Shown here: positions 36,301-47,941 of the stretch, in pieces
Position numbering within the stretch: the first letter of the stretch is position 1
Layout: every line of letters starts with the position of its first letter
From: Erodium maritimum
Lineage: Eukaryota > Streptophyta > Magnoliopsida > Geraniales > Geraniaceae
Assembly: GCA_963921825.1 (NCBI GenBank)
Contig: OY997588.1
Location: 10,864,001-10,928,000, forward strand
Length of the DNA: 64,000 nt
Reading direction: 5' to 3'
Program-made: the position numbers and the translations under genes
The notes under the pieces: model-generated
What the model saw: the letters and a program-made list of their open reading frames with translations, nothing else
Databases searched by the model: none
Told to the model about the DNA's origin: nothing

Positions 36301-39300
36301 TAATCGGTAGACACGTTCAAAAACTATGTGGCAGCCATGTGTTAATGTGTTATGTATATATTATTAAAAATTATTTTAAAATTAATAGTGTGGGGCGCGG
36401 GGCGGGGTTCCCCGTGGGACGGGGACTGCTTGCCCCGTCCCCATCAAAATCCCCATTTAAGTTCCCGTATCTCGTCCCGTTTAAAAAATCCCCATCCCAC
36501 ATTCGACCTGTACGGAGCGGGGACGGGGATCCCCGTGGGGAACGGGGCGTTTTGCCATCCCTATTGGTAGCTCTACCAATTTGTGCTGAAGTAGAGCGAG
36601 ATGAGAGAGTTTTTTCATCAAATATTAAAAATACATAGAAATACAATTCATAACTTTTATTTATTGAATTGGGTAATGTTGACTTCAAGAATGTGTTTCG
36701 CATTTGATGGTCCTCCAATTCTATAGACGCCAAGGTTGACTCGTCGACTGTCATAACATTAAGGTAGAATCGGTAAATTTCGACCCTTGTTTGCTGAGTC
36801 TCGAATTTTTTTGTCTATGACGTGATTTTGCACTTCTCAAGTTCGCACATTGTCGTCTTAGTCATCATGATCGCCTTCTTCATAGCAGTTTGTAATTGGG
36901 TCGCTTGCTTCACCTTCTCAACCTCCATAATCGAATCAATAGATGTAGCTCTTTTTGTTTGGATCGAGGAAAAATTCTCCACTTGTTCCATATCCACCGA
37001 TGGATGTGTTTTATCCTTGCTTTTGTTTCTAGTCATCTTGGCCACCTTTTTTCCTTGTGGCGGAGTCTTTTGCTCGGTTGCACGACTTTAAGACAATGTT
37101 TAGGATCCGGAGCTATCCAACCTCATCCTTTTTTGTTGTAGACTTTTGTCCCACTTTAGATGATCTATATCTTTTTTCGACCAATGTTTGCACAAGAAAG
37201 TGTGGCTGAACTCGTCTTTGTACGTTTTCTTTGCCGTCTTCATCGCCATATCGTCGAAGTAACCGCTAGCATGAACCACCTTCATCTTACTTAATGCTTC
37301 TGAAAATATGTGACTTTCTTGTTTTCCTTTTCCCGATGATCCTTTAGTTGTGTGATTGATTGTTTGTCTGATGCAGTTGTGTTGAACTCATTCATCACTT
37401 TCTTCCAATATTGTTTGGATTTCTTGTCATTTTCATGCACACTATATATAAAGTTATTTAACCAAGCACTTACCAATTGTAAGTTTTTCGCCTCCGACCA
37501 ATACATGCGAGATGTCTTTGTTGGGGCGTATCGGGACTATTTGTTTCTTCATCAACTAGTCCCTTGGAGTTTGGGATACAATACAACAAAGTGTAAGATT
37601 GGGCTGAAGAATTAGAGAAATATCCCATGGGACTATATAGATCAGGTTGGTGTTGTGAACCCGGGAAAAAGTAATTCAGGTTTGATATAAGGGGAGGGCT
37701 TTGGAAATATTGTCAGAAATCAATTAGTGTTTGAGAAAATTAAATTTTGGATATTGTTAGTGGGCATCTTCATTGTTGGGAAAAGTTTAGAGTTGAATGG
37801 AAAACGATCCATGGGGAAAGAATTGTTGAGCAACAGATTTTTTTTGAAGGATGAAGATGAATAAATGAACAGAGAAATGGTGTACTTACAAGAAAAAAGT
37901 CAGATTTTTTAACTCTTGAATTAAAAAAAAACTGAAATAGTTATTACAACGGCTATTACACATGGCAGGTCCAGTTCCACCGCGTCAGTCACATGTAAAA
38001 AAAATCAGATTTTATTAATTCTGAAATTAAAAAAACTCTTCCGACGGCTTGGCAATCCCACGTTCGGTCGCATCACCCGGGACGCTACCGGCAGTGAAGC
38101 GCTGCCCTATCGTCCCCTTTCCCGTCGTTGGCGCTACCCTTGTATGTCGCTACCTAGGCATCCCCGCGATGGGGATGCTCTTATACGATGTGAGGCTTAG
38201 TGGACACCTAATAATCTCTCCTTCCACATGCATCAGTTTGCTCATACTCATAAGCATAAACTTTTATTTCTTCTACTCCATCTCCCACGGGCTATCTCAT
38301 CCTATCTAGGCCTACCATCGTAAGAGAGGCGATTATGGTTCCATGTTTTACCAACCTTAGAAAATTATGCCACTCTGCTTTGCTGGAGAGTCCACCAAAC
38401 TAAGGCTATAATACCCCACTTTTGGCGGAGACCGAGCCTTACCAAGGAAGAGCACCTGAAGGAAGTCTATAATATACAAATTTGACACCATACTTGTCTC
38501 AAAAGACTAGCCTAGTAATTCATTGGTCCAAGTATATCAATTCATCTTCTACCATATATTCATTCAATGTGGGACTAAGACAAGACTCACATGTGGACAC
38601 CTAACACTAACAGGGGAAGAAACACATAAAGCTGAAGTTATCGATATCAAGAGGTCAATTGATATACATTCTTCCATGTGGGATAACTTCAACAGAAGAA
38701 ATAACCTTTTTCTTGATAAACGGGATCAATCTAGATGTTCACTGTATTGTTTATTAAGTTATCTAGTTTCCGTATCTATAGGCTAGCAATACTCAGTTTT
38801 ATTGACTGACCTCAACATTGATATTGCATTGTTGCGGTAATCAGGGTTCAGGGAGAGCCCGAAGGGATGCTGCTGCACGTGCTATGCAGGGTTGGCACTC
38901 GCACCGTCTTGTCGGTAATGGTGAAGTTAGCAACCCTATTATTAAGGTTTGGTGAAAACTAAGCTTCCTATCCTCTTTTAATCATGGATACTATCTTTCC
39001 TTTCTTTAGAAACGAAATTGTGTATAATGATTCAACTCTTTTATCCTCCTCAGGATAAGAACTCTATTACTCTGCAAAAACGAGAAAAACAGCTCAAAAG
39101 TGTTGGTATGGTCCTTTTTGACATAGATGTGTCATAAATCCGTGGCAACTTTTATAATTGCTGTTTTGTTTCTTGGCTCAGGTTTAATTAAACGTAAGAA
39201 ACCACCTCACTTGGAAAATCCTGTCAAAGCTGCTCGTACCAAAATATTTAAACCACAGTTAAGATTCGTGTTCCAATTTTGTGGATTGTATCACTTCTCT

Positions 39301-40321
39301 CTCTCTCTCTCTCAGTAGTAGTGCCTTTAACTAATTTAATACATTTATTTGCATTTACTACATATGAAAGGGTAAAGAAAAGGTTGATTGTGTATCAGCA
39401 AGGTATATAAGACTATATTCATAGGTGGTCAATGATTTTGTAAGAATTCATTATTGTACATGGAGTATATCATCCTTGGCTTCATAATACTTTGATGTTT
39501 AATTATGGATAGACATTTCAAAATGGCATGCATCATACTTTCATACATCTTGTTTGTGTCTCAAACTCTATAAAACATTCAGTTAAAGAATTAGTAAAAT
39601 CATCCAGAACTCTGCATATAAAAAGCTAGGATATTGTCATAGAATTAATTGTGTTTTATGTTTGTTTTTTTCTTATAGAGTGGACACTGCTGTGGTTGAT
39701 ATTGGAGCTCCAGCTGATTGGGTGAAGATCAATGTGCAGAAAACTGTAAGCTTATGACATGATAGCAATATGTATTCATGATGTATATTTGTGCCTCTAA
39801 ATTATCAGGATAAAAATGTGCAGAAAGATTGTTATGAGATCTATGCTTTAGTTCCAGGACTTCTCCGTGAAGAGGTGATTCAAAATGCCCCTAAAGTCAT
39901 TTTTCTCTTGACATAATTCTTTAAATCCAACAATGTTCTTATATGTTTTCATTACCTTGTTGGAGAACATAGGTACGTGTTCAATCAGATCCGGTGGGGC
40001 GCTTGGTTATTAGTGGTGAACCTGAGCAACCTGATAACCCTTGGGGTGTCACCCCCTTCAAGAAGGCAAGTTATGGTGACTCTAAACATCATTTGCAGTG
40101 CTAAAGTTTGACTTTCTTTTATGAATCCTACATACTTAACCCTTATATCCCTTGTTTTTGTTTACATTCACTATTAATTTATTCACCATCCCATTTGCCT
40201 TGTATTTACATTATAGGTGGTTAGCTTGCCTTCGAGAATTGACCCACATCAGACGTCAGCAGTGGTTACTTTGCATGGGCAGTTGTTTATTCGCGCTCCT
40301 TTGGAGCACTCGGACATGTAA
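33394..40321 (+). CDS. ARID5: ARID plus HSP20-like domain protein (ARID5/6 type chromatin protein)
   Basis: Plant ARID protein with a C-terminal alpha-crystallin (HSP20-like) domain; Arabidopsis ARID5 is linked to ISWI chromatin remodelling. Twelve exons: 33394-34232, 34355-34394, 34616-34668, 34860-34905, 35105-35197, 38845-38946, 39054-39105, 39182-39257, 39679-39745, 39824-39874, 39973-40065 and 40217-40321, giving 538 residues. The N-terminal 250 residues are acidic and disordered-looking. The ARID domain spans exons 1-5 (MELENFFKEM-like helix, LKLWRAVNKLGGYEKV, KLWRQVGESF, TFRIFYEKALLDYER). A conserved linker follows (GRARRDAAARAMQGWHSHRL), then DWVKINV, YEIYALVPGLLREEVRV and TVVTLHGQLF-like strands of HSP20. 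An upstream in-frame ATG at 33373 is possible, but an acceptor at 33383 argues for 33394. The exon 11 donor is GC (AAG|GCAAGT). The 3.6-kb intron 5 holds nested transposons. Confidence 0.93.
35520..35909. repeat. Dispersed repeat interrupted by the Harbinger element (left part)
   Basis: Contains the phrase GACCCAAAAGACTAGTTTAG followed by GGTCTATATCAACCC, and an earlier related copy near 35640. A related phrase (CTCAAAAGACTAGCCTAGTA, then CAAGTATATCAATTC) lies at about 38490-38540 on the other side of the Harbinger insertion. This looks like a common plant repeat of unknown class; its ends were not defined. Confidence 0.35.
35932..36563. mobile_element. hAT-type non-autonomous element, 632 bp, nested in the Harbinger element
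   Basis: Exact 12-bp inverted ends TAGGGATGGCAA and TTGCCATCCCTA, flanked by the 8-bp duplication TTGGTAGC (35924-35931 and 36564-36571). Both are typical of hAT elements. The subterminal regions are rich in GGGGCGGGG/CCCCGTCCCC blocks and mirror each other. No coding sequence. Inserted after the surrounding Harbinger element. Confidence 0.9.
36815..37506 (-). pseudogene. Harbinger ORF1 (Myb/NAM-associated-like accessory protein), broken
   Basis: Three consecutive minus-strand pieces in different frames: LVSAWLNNFIYSVHENDKKS and YWKKVMNEFN (the Myb/SANT-like part), then HTFLCKHWSKKDIDH, then a Lys-rich part with QTAMKKAIMMTKTTMCELEK. The order and motifs match the non-transposase protein of plant PIF elements. 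At least two frameshifts separate the parts. Confidence 0.75.
38184..38780. repeat. Dispersed repeat, right part, in ARID intron 5
   Basis: Continues the repeat seen at 35520-35909 after the Harbinger insertion. Phrases such as ATTCAATGTGGGACTAAGAC and CACATGTGGACACCTAACAC are low-complexity-free and look like part of a larger repeated unit. Class unknown. Confidence 0.3.
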
Positions 40322-40730
40322 CTGTAAAAGCGCTTCTTGGTCGGTAGCTCTTTATTAGATTGTTCGGCTGGGATGTGAAACACTGTATCACGCATCTGTA
40401 GGTTAATTATACTGGAGTTCATCAGTGTTCATTCAATTCAATGTTCTTTGATAGGAGGAACTGAAAGTGATCTTTGCAAATAACTTGATATATGTATGTA
40501 AAGCAGGAACACAACTCTTATAACTTATCAAAGAGGTTTATCAGACAATTAATAGGGAAGAGCCACTATAAGTTATTGCACTGCCCGCATGCACGTGAAC
40601 CTCATCACAAACGAAGTTACAAGGGCAGAAGAAAAAACATCTTGCATCTTGCATCAATGTAACATGGAAAATCGGTGATGACAAAATACATGTACAGCTT
40701 TATGAGGCTGTAATTTTCATGTCTTGCGTT
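40322..40730. other. Convergent 3' spacer between ARID and PP7 genes
   Basis: 409 bp between the two stop codons holds both 3' untranslated regions. No separate gene seen. Overlap of the two transcripts is possible. Confidence 0.5.
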
Positions 40731-43700
40731 TCAAGATGATGTGGTCACCATTGATGCCAAATCCAATTCTTCATCAGAATCAATACAATCTTCAAAGTCA
40801 TAGAATGGGTTTGCCTACAGAGGTCATTGCACAGGTGATCAGACAATTCAAACAAATCTTGCAGAACTGTTCAATGTTATTCATATCGAGTAGGACAGAG
40901 ATGGCATACCTTTGGTCTTGGAGTGATTGCTTCAAAGCTATGAAACACTGGATTGTCAAAATTAGGGGGTTCCAGAACAATATAAGCCCCTTTGTTTTTG
41001 TACCTCACTTCAGTTGCCTACATGCCAGAAACAACGTTAATTATGACACACTTAACATTAAGAACTTCAGTGACAAATGACAACCTATTCTTCCTAATAG
41101 GTTTTTCCAAGGTCTTAGCATGTAAGTATGACTGGTTTTACTCTACGATTTTGCCTTGAAAAAACTATTGCAGCAAATACTCTTAATAAGGGAATGGTTT
41201 TAAGAACAAGTATTGGACTTGGCTGTGTTATGGATGAGTTTGGGATGGTCAATAATAGATTTACTAGCTGAGGAGAGTCCATTAAATATGATTGGATGAA
41301 AGGGAGAGAATTTAATGATTCTGGACTAAAACAAAGCATTCTCCATTTGGAATGAAAACAAAGAGTACATGGAATCTCCTATGCTCTCATATTTACCTAT
41401 CAAATGGGACTGGGAGTCTAACCAAAGAGTTAACAAGAACCTAATGCTTCCTAAAGATGTTAATGGTTACATGGCTGGAAGTCTAGCATGGAACTGTCGG
41501 CATAATACAATCCAAGGGATGCACAACTTTTACCTTTCAGATACACAAAGGAAAAAAAATGTTGAAACCAACTTCAAAAAAGGGCAAACAAGTAATTCAG
41601 TTTGTAAACATATTAATGGAAGGCAAAAAAATGCCTAGTGTAAAGAAACAAACAACAAATTGGAAGGAGAAAATAAAGAGATCTGAAAGAAACCTGAAAT
41701 TGTGGGTAGTCTGGAGCACTAAACACGGTAATCAGCTTGCCTGATTCTACAACGTGGTCTATAGTGTATCCTTCATCCATTCCTGAAAGTCCAGACCTCT
41801 TTTCTCTTGCATCAGGGCCTTCATGTGATCTGATTATCAACTGGAGTAAAGGCAACAAACAGGAAACTTTATGTTAGCAATGCAATTCTAAATAATTATT
41901 GGTCTTAGTATATTAGAAAAATGAACAGGTACTAAAAAAAACAAAGAAGACAAAAAATTTATGGTTGCCACCTTTCAGCAGGGATGCTATTCAGTAGTTT
42001 TCTATTCCCTTGTTTGGGTAACTCAACTTTACTTATTATGAAGCAATAGCAAATGCAGGATATTAAAAAAAAAAACCTTTACAATCATAAACCACCAAAA
42101 CCTTTAAAAATGGTTGCGAAGTATAGGCACTTAATACCACTAAAGCTAGTGTTCACTACAGTTCATCCAGCTTATAAAATGCTTGTTTTTTTTTCCACAG
42201 GAAAAAAAATAAACTTATCTGTTCTGGCGAATTTTAGCTACCCAATAATCATGTTCTCATTTCATACAAGGTCGGGGATGACATTTATCACTACAAAGGA
42301 TGATTATAACACCATATAATCTTCAACCATATCAATTGTAATATGGGTTCGAGCAAACTTTAAAATAAATGGCCCTTGTAGATCTAAAATATTTCAATTG
42401 CCCAACTTAGCTTATGCTCCTAGGAATATTGGATGATCAGCATAGAACAAAAGCAGAACACACATTCTCATGTGTTATAATACAAAGCAGTTTTATATTT
42501 CCCCACAAATCAGTTATGCAAGTAATAGATAAACGTTTTCTCAAGTTCTTCACAGTCAAAACTGACATGAGGCCTAGTAACAGTTATGCTAATTATAGAA
42601 TGCATCTTAATGAAGTACTAAAGTTTGTTTTTAACATCACCTTGAGATGAAACTTCTTCAGAAAGTCCTCAGTACAATCAGGACCCCACAATAGGCCAAT
42701 GCCTCTCTCCTTGTTTGGAGAAAGACCAGGTTTCATTGATGGATCTGACCACAGCACATCACCTGGAATCAGGTTGCTACCTTCCCATGGAGGATCAAGA
42801 ACTGATCTCCGAGCCTTAAGTAACTCCTCCATAGATCCGAGGGATAATGAGGTTGTTGCTTCAGGGTTTATATTCATCCTACGATTTTTCTTTCCTTTTG
42901 ATCTCCTTGGTGGGGTGACAGGTATAGTGCGAAAAATCCCCCCATGAGCAGTATACACATTCCCAGCTATAATAGATGCCAAAGGAAGCCCTTCAAAGCA
43001 TCCCAAACATTTTCTGTATACATGTTTGCCATTATTTCCGTATTTGACCAAAACTTCCTTTTCAAATCCATAAACAGATGTGCAGTATTTAGATTCATGA
43101 TTTCCACGTAGGAGAAACACTCTGTCTGGCATAAAAACCTTGAAAAGGGGAAATTTCATCTAGTTAGATCCTAATTGATCACAGCACAACAGATAGCTTT
43201 CATATGTATCTTGTATGTGAAAGTCGGTAAAATATACCCTAGACAATGTAATAAAAATGTACTCATGGGTAGATAGTAATCCAAACCAAGAATGTATGCA
43301 ATGATACAAAATACAAACTACAGGAACCAAATTAAAGCTAAGAGCGTAATAGCAAAAAAAAAAAGAGAGAACAGAACTGATTGCTGAATGAATATCATGT
43401 CACCATGAAGACCATGAGCGATTAAAATGCTAAATATTAAATTGAGGGAGGGAAAAGGTGCCCCTTTATGCCACTGAGCAATTTCCAGAAGAGAGAAACA
43501 TGGAAGAACTTCAGAGTTAATACGACCCTAAGAAGATTAGTATATTGATTACCTATCTATTTCCCACATGTGCTCTATATATTAACTTCACTTGGAAACC
43601 ATGTCCATTAACAAATTACCGCGCTTGGGAATTGGCTTGGGGTACCTGGAAACCATGGCCATTAACAAATCACCATCTGGTAAAGCAATCACCCCAATCC

Positions 43701-44464
43701 TTTAGACATCATAGGAATGGCAGAGTATTAAAATTCCTTAATTTGACATGTTCACATGTTCCATTGTGCAGGTCAGAGCAACATAAGTTCCATTTCCTTA
43801 AATGTCAAAGAGGGAATGATTTGGCTAACATGGCACAGAGAGCTACACAAACCCAAATCAACCATAACAAAACAATTTTAGGAAACACAGATCCTAAAAA
43901 CATAAACTTGAAGAAAGGAACCGAATTCACAATCACCTTCCAAGCCAGCAGGAGCAAGAAAGTCTCGAGACCCCAAGCTCCTCTATCAACGTAATCTCCA
44001 TTGAAGACAAAGAAGCGATTATCAGCTGGAAAACCAGCATCCCGTAGAAGGAAGAGCACATCATGCAACTGCCCGTGAACGTCTCCGACCACCACGACGG
44101 TGGAATCCGGGCCGCACACATCAATCCTCACGCAATTGGGTTCCTTGTGGAGAATCTTAGAGCCAGTGAGCACCAGACTGTCGAAAACCGAAACCGGGAG
44201 CACAGAGTGCAAATCGGAGGGAGGGAGGTTTCGAGAAGCCCATTCGAAAGTGGACATGAGATTGTGAACCCAATCGAGCGTGAGCACTCCTCCCGCAGGC
44301 CACGTAATAGGGCTCTCGGCCAGAGGGGGCGACGGATGTGATCCATTTCGGACAGCACTGTCTGCGGAGGCGGCGGCGGCGCCGGAGGATGGTTCAGGTG
44401 GAGGTGAAGCAGTGGTGGGCCTGGAGTTGGGAGAAGAATATGAATCTTCCGGTTGAGATGACAT
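40731..44464 (-). CDS. PP7: Serine/threonine protein phosphatase PP7
   Basis: Plant PPP-family metallophosphatase of the PP7 class, known in Arabidopsis as a nuclear enzyme affecting cryptochrome and heat responses. Five minus-strand exons: 43937-44464, 42641-43138, 41694-41840, 40910-41017 and 40731-40814, giving 454 residues. The start is the ATG at 44464; upstream there is only a non-ATG in-frame codon. Metal-binding signatures are present: GDVHGQ near residue 127, GDYVDRG near 156, RGNHESKYC near 188, then AHGGIF and SAPDYPQF. A Lys/Arg-rich insert ([13 protein letters not shown]) splits the catalytic domain, as expected for PP7. The N-terminus is Ser/Pro/Ala-rich and the C-terminus acidic ([13 protein letters not shown]). 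A Mutator-type element begins about 305 bp upstream of the start codon. Confidence 0.95.
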
Positions 44465-44769
44465 CACTGATTTATTTTGTAAGGTCTGATCCCTGTTCCC
44501 GAAGCCCTAACTACAATTCAGAGATTGGGAATTTTGTCGGGCATTGGAGGAGAAGAAGAAGAAGGGTAGGTTTCTGAATGTCTCTGTCTCTGGAGCTCAA
44601 ACTCAGAGTTCAAGAAAAATAAATTATTATTAATATTATTACGGAGACGTGGACTGAGCTGGCTGTTGTGTAATCTGACGTGTTGTACAGCGTCAAAGCA
44701 GACAATCGACACCGTCCATTTTTGGAGCGTCACAATATGGATTCTGATTTTTCGTTATTATAATTTCTC

Positions 44770-45824
44770 GGGAAAATGATACATAACTACCGCTAACTAT
44801 TACATTTTTTCGCATCACCCCCCTAACTATTTTTTGTGACATTTAAACCCTCTAACTTTACTTTTTTTTCACTCTACTCGTTTTCCATCCAAAATTAGAT
44901 GGAAATTATCATGTGCAAAGCACATGCTGTTATATTTTCCTAAAATGTCTAAACTACTCCTTACTTATATCTAACTTAACCTAAACTCTTCCCATTTCAT
45001 TTCAACCCCACGCCGCCCACTCTTCACCTCCTTCTTCCCCACTAGTTTTCTCTCTTTGCTAGCAATGACAACTTTCATGGTGCAATGTGATTGCATGTTT
45101 TGGATTTATGTAGCTTGAAAAGCTTTCTTGCCTTACTTTTATATTCATCTCTTGATGTTGTCTAAGAATTCATCTTCAATCAAGTGGCATAATGTAACTT
45201 TTCAGAAATTGGAAGTGATATGTTGGTGCTGTCTTAGAGTTAATCTTCAATGGAGTGCAACAATTTTGTAGCTTTTCAGAAATTTAAAGTGACCGAAAGC
45301 TAGAAAATTGAATTATCAGACATGTATCAAGTCCTTATCGTGCACAAGGATCTTGCTTCCTTTTCGAGTTGTCTCCTCGAAATGATTTATCTCGACTCAA
45401 TTCAGATTAGAAAAAAAAACCCAGCAAAAGATAGAATACCAAGTGTGAATGGTTTTAACTAAGAATGATATTCAAAACTGTCTGAAAGTAATATACTATT
45501 ATTAGAGAATCAAATTAATGTAAGTTTTTCAAGATGAATGTATGAAAACCACATCGCAAAGAGGACCAATATAGAATTGAGAAATAAGGAGAAGGGATTA
45601 ATGTAGACATTTAAGAGTTTTTAGGTCTTGCTAAACCAATGGTATCAATTTGAAAATTTGATAATAAGTGGAGGGTATTTTCGGCTTTTGACACTAATTG
45701 GATGGAATGTTAACAACGTTAGAATAAAGTGAAAAAAAAAGTTAGAGGGTTTAAATGTCACAAAAAATAGTTAGGGGGGTGATGCGAAAAAACGTAATAG
45801 TTAGCGGTGGTTATGTGTCATTCC
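44770..45824. mobile_element. Mutator-type long-TIR element, 1055 bp
   Basis: Terminal inverted repeats of about 110-120 bp (left TAACTACCGCTAACTATTAC, right the reverse complement with few changes; both contain CGCATCACCCCCCTAAC and AACCCTCTAACTTT). They are flanked by the exact 9-bp duplication TAATTTCTC (44761-44769 and 45825-45833), which is diagnostic of Mutator-like elements. The core (about 44900-45650) shows no transposase. Lies in the PP7 upstream region. Confidence 0.88.
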
Positions 45825-45847
45825 TAATTTCTCTCTTATTTTTATTT

Positions 45848-46317
45848 GGGTTAAACATCCAAACGTATTCTTAAGTATTGGTCACAATACTACACTAACC
45901 AACGTTTTAAAATGACAAATGCAGTATATGAAGTATTGGTCACGCGATTTTGTTGATAAAAATAGACGGAATATTTCATTACGTTAGTCATATGACCTCA
46001 AGTGTCATATAATAGATGGTAAAATGACGTTTTCCCTTAATTATTTGACCTATATAGATTTTATAAGAGAACATTACCATTGTATCCTTATTATTGTTCC
46101 TTATAAAATGTATAGAAGTCAAATACTTGGGGGATGTCATTTTGTCATCTATTATATGACACTTGAGGTCCTATGACTAACGGAATGAAATATTTCGTCC
46201 ATTTTTACTAACAAAATCGTGTGACCAATACTTAAGGTACTACATTTGTCACTTTGAAACGTTGGGTAGTGTAGTGTTCGTGATCAATATTTAAGAGTAA
46301 GTTTCGATATTTAGCCC
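45848..46317. mobile_element. Mutator-type fold-back MITE, 470 bp
   Basis: Nearly the whole element is an inverted repeat with arms of about 200 bp or more. Left GGGTTAAACATCCAAACGTA and the reverse complement of the right end GGGCTAAATATCGAAACTTA diverge moderately. Flanks are TTTTTATTT and TTTTTCTTT (8 of 9 identical), consistent with a 9-bp duplication. The transcript would fold into a long hairpin. It sits 23 bp from the previous element and is a different family. Confidence 0.75.
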
Positions 46318-46569
46318 TTTTTCTTTTACTGATTGTCTATTATTATTTTTCTCTCTGTCTGAACAGAAAGCACACTGGCGATGAGACTCGCCCCCACAAA
46401 CACACTTCGTTATGCCATTCAGATGGTGATTTCGGGGCAGATCTTCGAAGTTGCGGACATCATAGATCTCAACCCCAATCTTTCCTTCCTGCCGGTTTCC
46501 CTCTCCTAGAACAATCAAAGTAGAGAACCAAACGAAACACAACCCTAGACTCCCACAAATATAAGCCAT
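46291..46569 (-). CDS. Possible small secreted Cys-containing peptide (unconfirmed)
   Basis: A 92-codon ATG-initiated frame begins with a hydrophobic, signal-peptide-like segment (GSLGLCFVWFSTLIVL), has a short charged middle, and contains a cluster KCVCGGESHRQCAFC. The last 9 codons run into the adjacent MITE, so the true 3' end, if the gene is real, would differ. No family was recognised. It could be an exon of a decayed gene or a chance frame. Confidence 0.25.
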   Translation of the reverse strand: MAYICGSLGLCFVWFSTLIVLGEGNRQEGKIGVEIYDVRNFEDLPRNHHLNGITKCVCGGESHRQCAFCSDREKNNNRQSVKEKGLNIETYS

Positions 46570-46633
46570 GGTACCATTCCTACGATGTTCCGGATGACCA
46601 TAAGAGTGTGAGCAGCAATTGATAAAAATATAG

Positions 46634-47941
46634 TTTTTTTTTTAAATAGAAAGATTCATTAAAAATAATAAATCTTATGGGCCAAACAATACATACCGAA
46701 CAATATAAGTGTTGCATCCACTAATCGTTTTTGGAAACCCGAAGGACGATTAGTGAGATGAATAGCTCTCGAATAGGACGACACAACGCCTAAAAAACAA
46801 CTACAAAATTGGTCTTTCTTATGGACTCTCCGTAGAGATCCGTCGAAAGAAAGGCATGACTGGACACGCTACCAGAGGCAACAATCACACCTACCGAAGA
46901 TCCGAGATTCCACTAGGGTGAACAACAAAATACCAACGACATAAACAAAAGAAATAACAACGACAAGCATAAACTACTTGCGGTCGGTCTCCGAAGATTG
47001 GGGCGAGGAGGGCGGCGTCGTCGGGTGTAGATTTGATCCGATAGGGGCTGGTGCACGGATCTGGCTGGGTAAACATGATATGCAGGAGCACGAATGAACG
47101 GCTTAAACTGCGGTGTTCCGACGAAAGCATAGAGAAGATCTAACCGTCTAACCAGAAGAGGGGTGTATCGGATAGGCTCGACCGGAGGAGTCGATGTCGT
47201 CCAAAGATAGGGTCGGAAAAGGGGAGTGGATTTCCAATCGTCGTTGTCGGGAAAAAAGGGACGGGAAAGGAATTTGGGCAGGAGGACAAGGAGGCGAAGT
47301 GGGGGAAGCGGGTCTGGCTGGAGACGTGTCGGAGAAGGGCGGATCTGGTACATGGAGGTTGACGGAGGAAGGGGAACAACGACAGGCTGTGGTGGCGGAC
47401 GACGACGACGGGTAGAGCGAACAATGGCCGTAGAACTGGCGAGAGAGAAACTTCTAGAGCAGGGCTCGCGCTAAGAGCTCTGTGCCGGAGAGTCGTGGCG
47501 ATGGTGCTAAGTACTTCGATCTCCAACGGAAGTTGGATGACTAGGGACATGTCTGACGGTTGGGGGAGAAGGGCGAACATATTCGACGAAGGAAGCTCGC
47601 CGGAGGGGGAAAGGAGCTCAAACAAAGGCAACTCGCCGGCCAAAGAACAACAACAAGGGCGAGCCCACGTCGTCAACAACGGGGAGGCGCAGAGGTCCGA
47701 CATAAGTTATGATCCCTTCTTCAGAAAGGGGGTAAGCTCTAGCCTTCAACCGCAGATGGCCAACGCAGCATGAAAGAGAAAAGAGAGACAGACACGGGTG
47801 GGGAGAGATCGAAAGGGAGGGAAAGAGAAGGGCCCGCCAACGACTCATACAATCGAATTCATGGTGGCCGCCGACGAAGACAACAGGAAAAACAAAGAGA
47901 TGCAGCTAAGGTTTGTATTGAGACCAGAGAGAATAGGTGTG
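46634..47941 (-). mobile_element. 1.3-kb minus-strand retroposon with 14-bp target duplication
   Basis: Flanked by TGATAAAAATATAG (46620-46633) and TGATAAAAATACAG (47942-47955), 13 of 14 identical. The left inner end is a T-run (antisense poly-A tail), preceded in sense by the LINE-like ending AATGAATCTTTCTATTT. The interior is GC-rich and pyrimidine-rich in sense, with a 187-codon open frame (47140-47703) of Ser/Leu/Pro-rich low-complexity content and no known domain. It is best seen as a non-autonomous LINE-type element, possibly all 5'/3' untranslated sequence. Confidence 0.7.

Larger units (their letters stand above)
35913..38180 (-). mobile_element. PIF/Harbinger element with ORF1 only, 2268 bp, in ARID intron 5
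   Basis: Termini GAGCATCTTCATTG (left) and GAGCATCCCCATCG (right, reverse-complemented), flanked by the TTA duplication (35910-35912 and 38181-38183). It encodes a broken Harbinger ORF1 (Myb/NAM-associated accessory protein) on the minus strand and no transposase, so it depends on another element. A hAT-type element sits 19 bp inside its left end. It is carried in the sense intron of a probably expressed gene and must be tolerated by splicing. Confidence 0.87.

Noticed and set aside
35520..38780. LTR retrotransposon with repeated ends around the Harbinger element
   Set aside because: Related phrases occur on both sides, but no LTR boundaries, primer-binding site or gag/pol were seen; kept only as an unclassified repeat.
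47140..47703. 187-codon minus-strand open frame as a protein-coding gene
   Set aside because: It lies inside a poly-A tailed unit with target duplications, is of low-complexity Ser/Pro/Leu content and has no recognisable domain.
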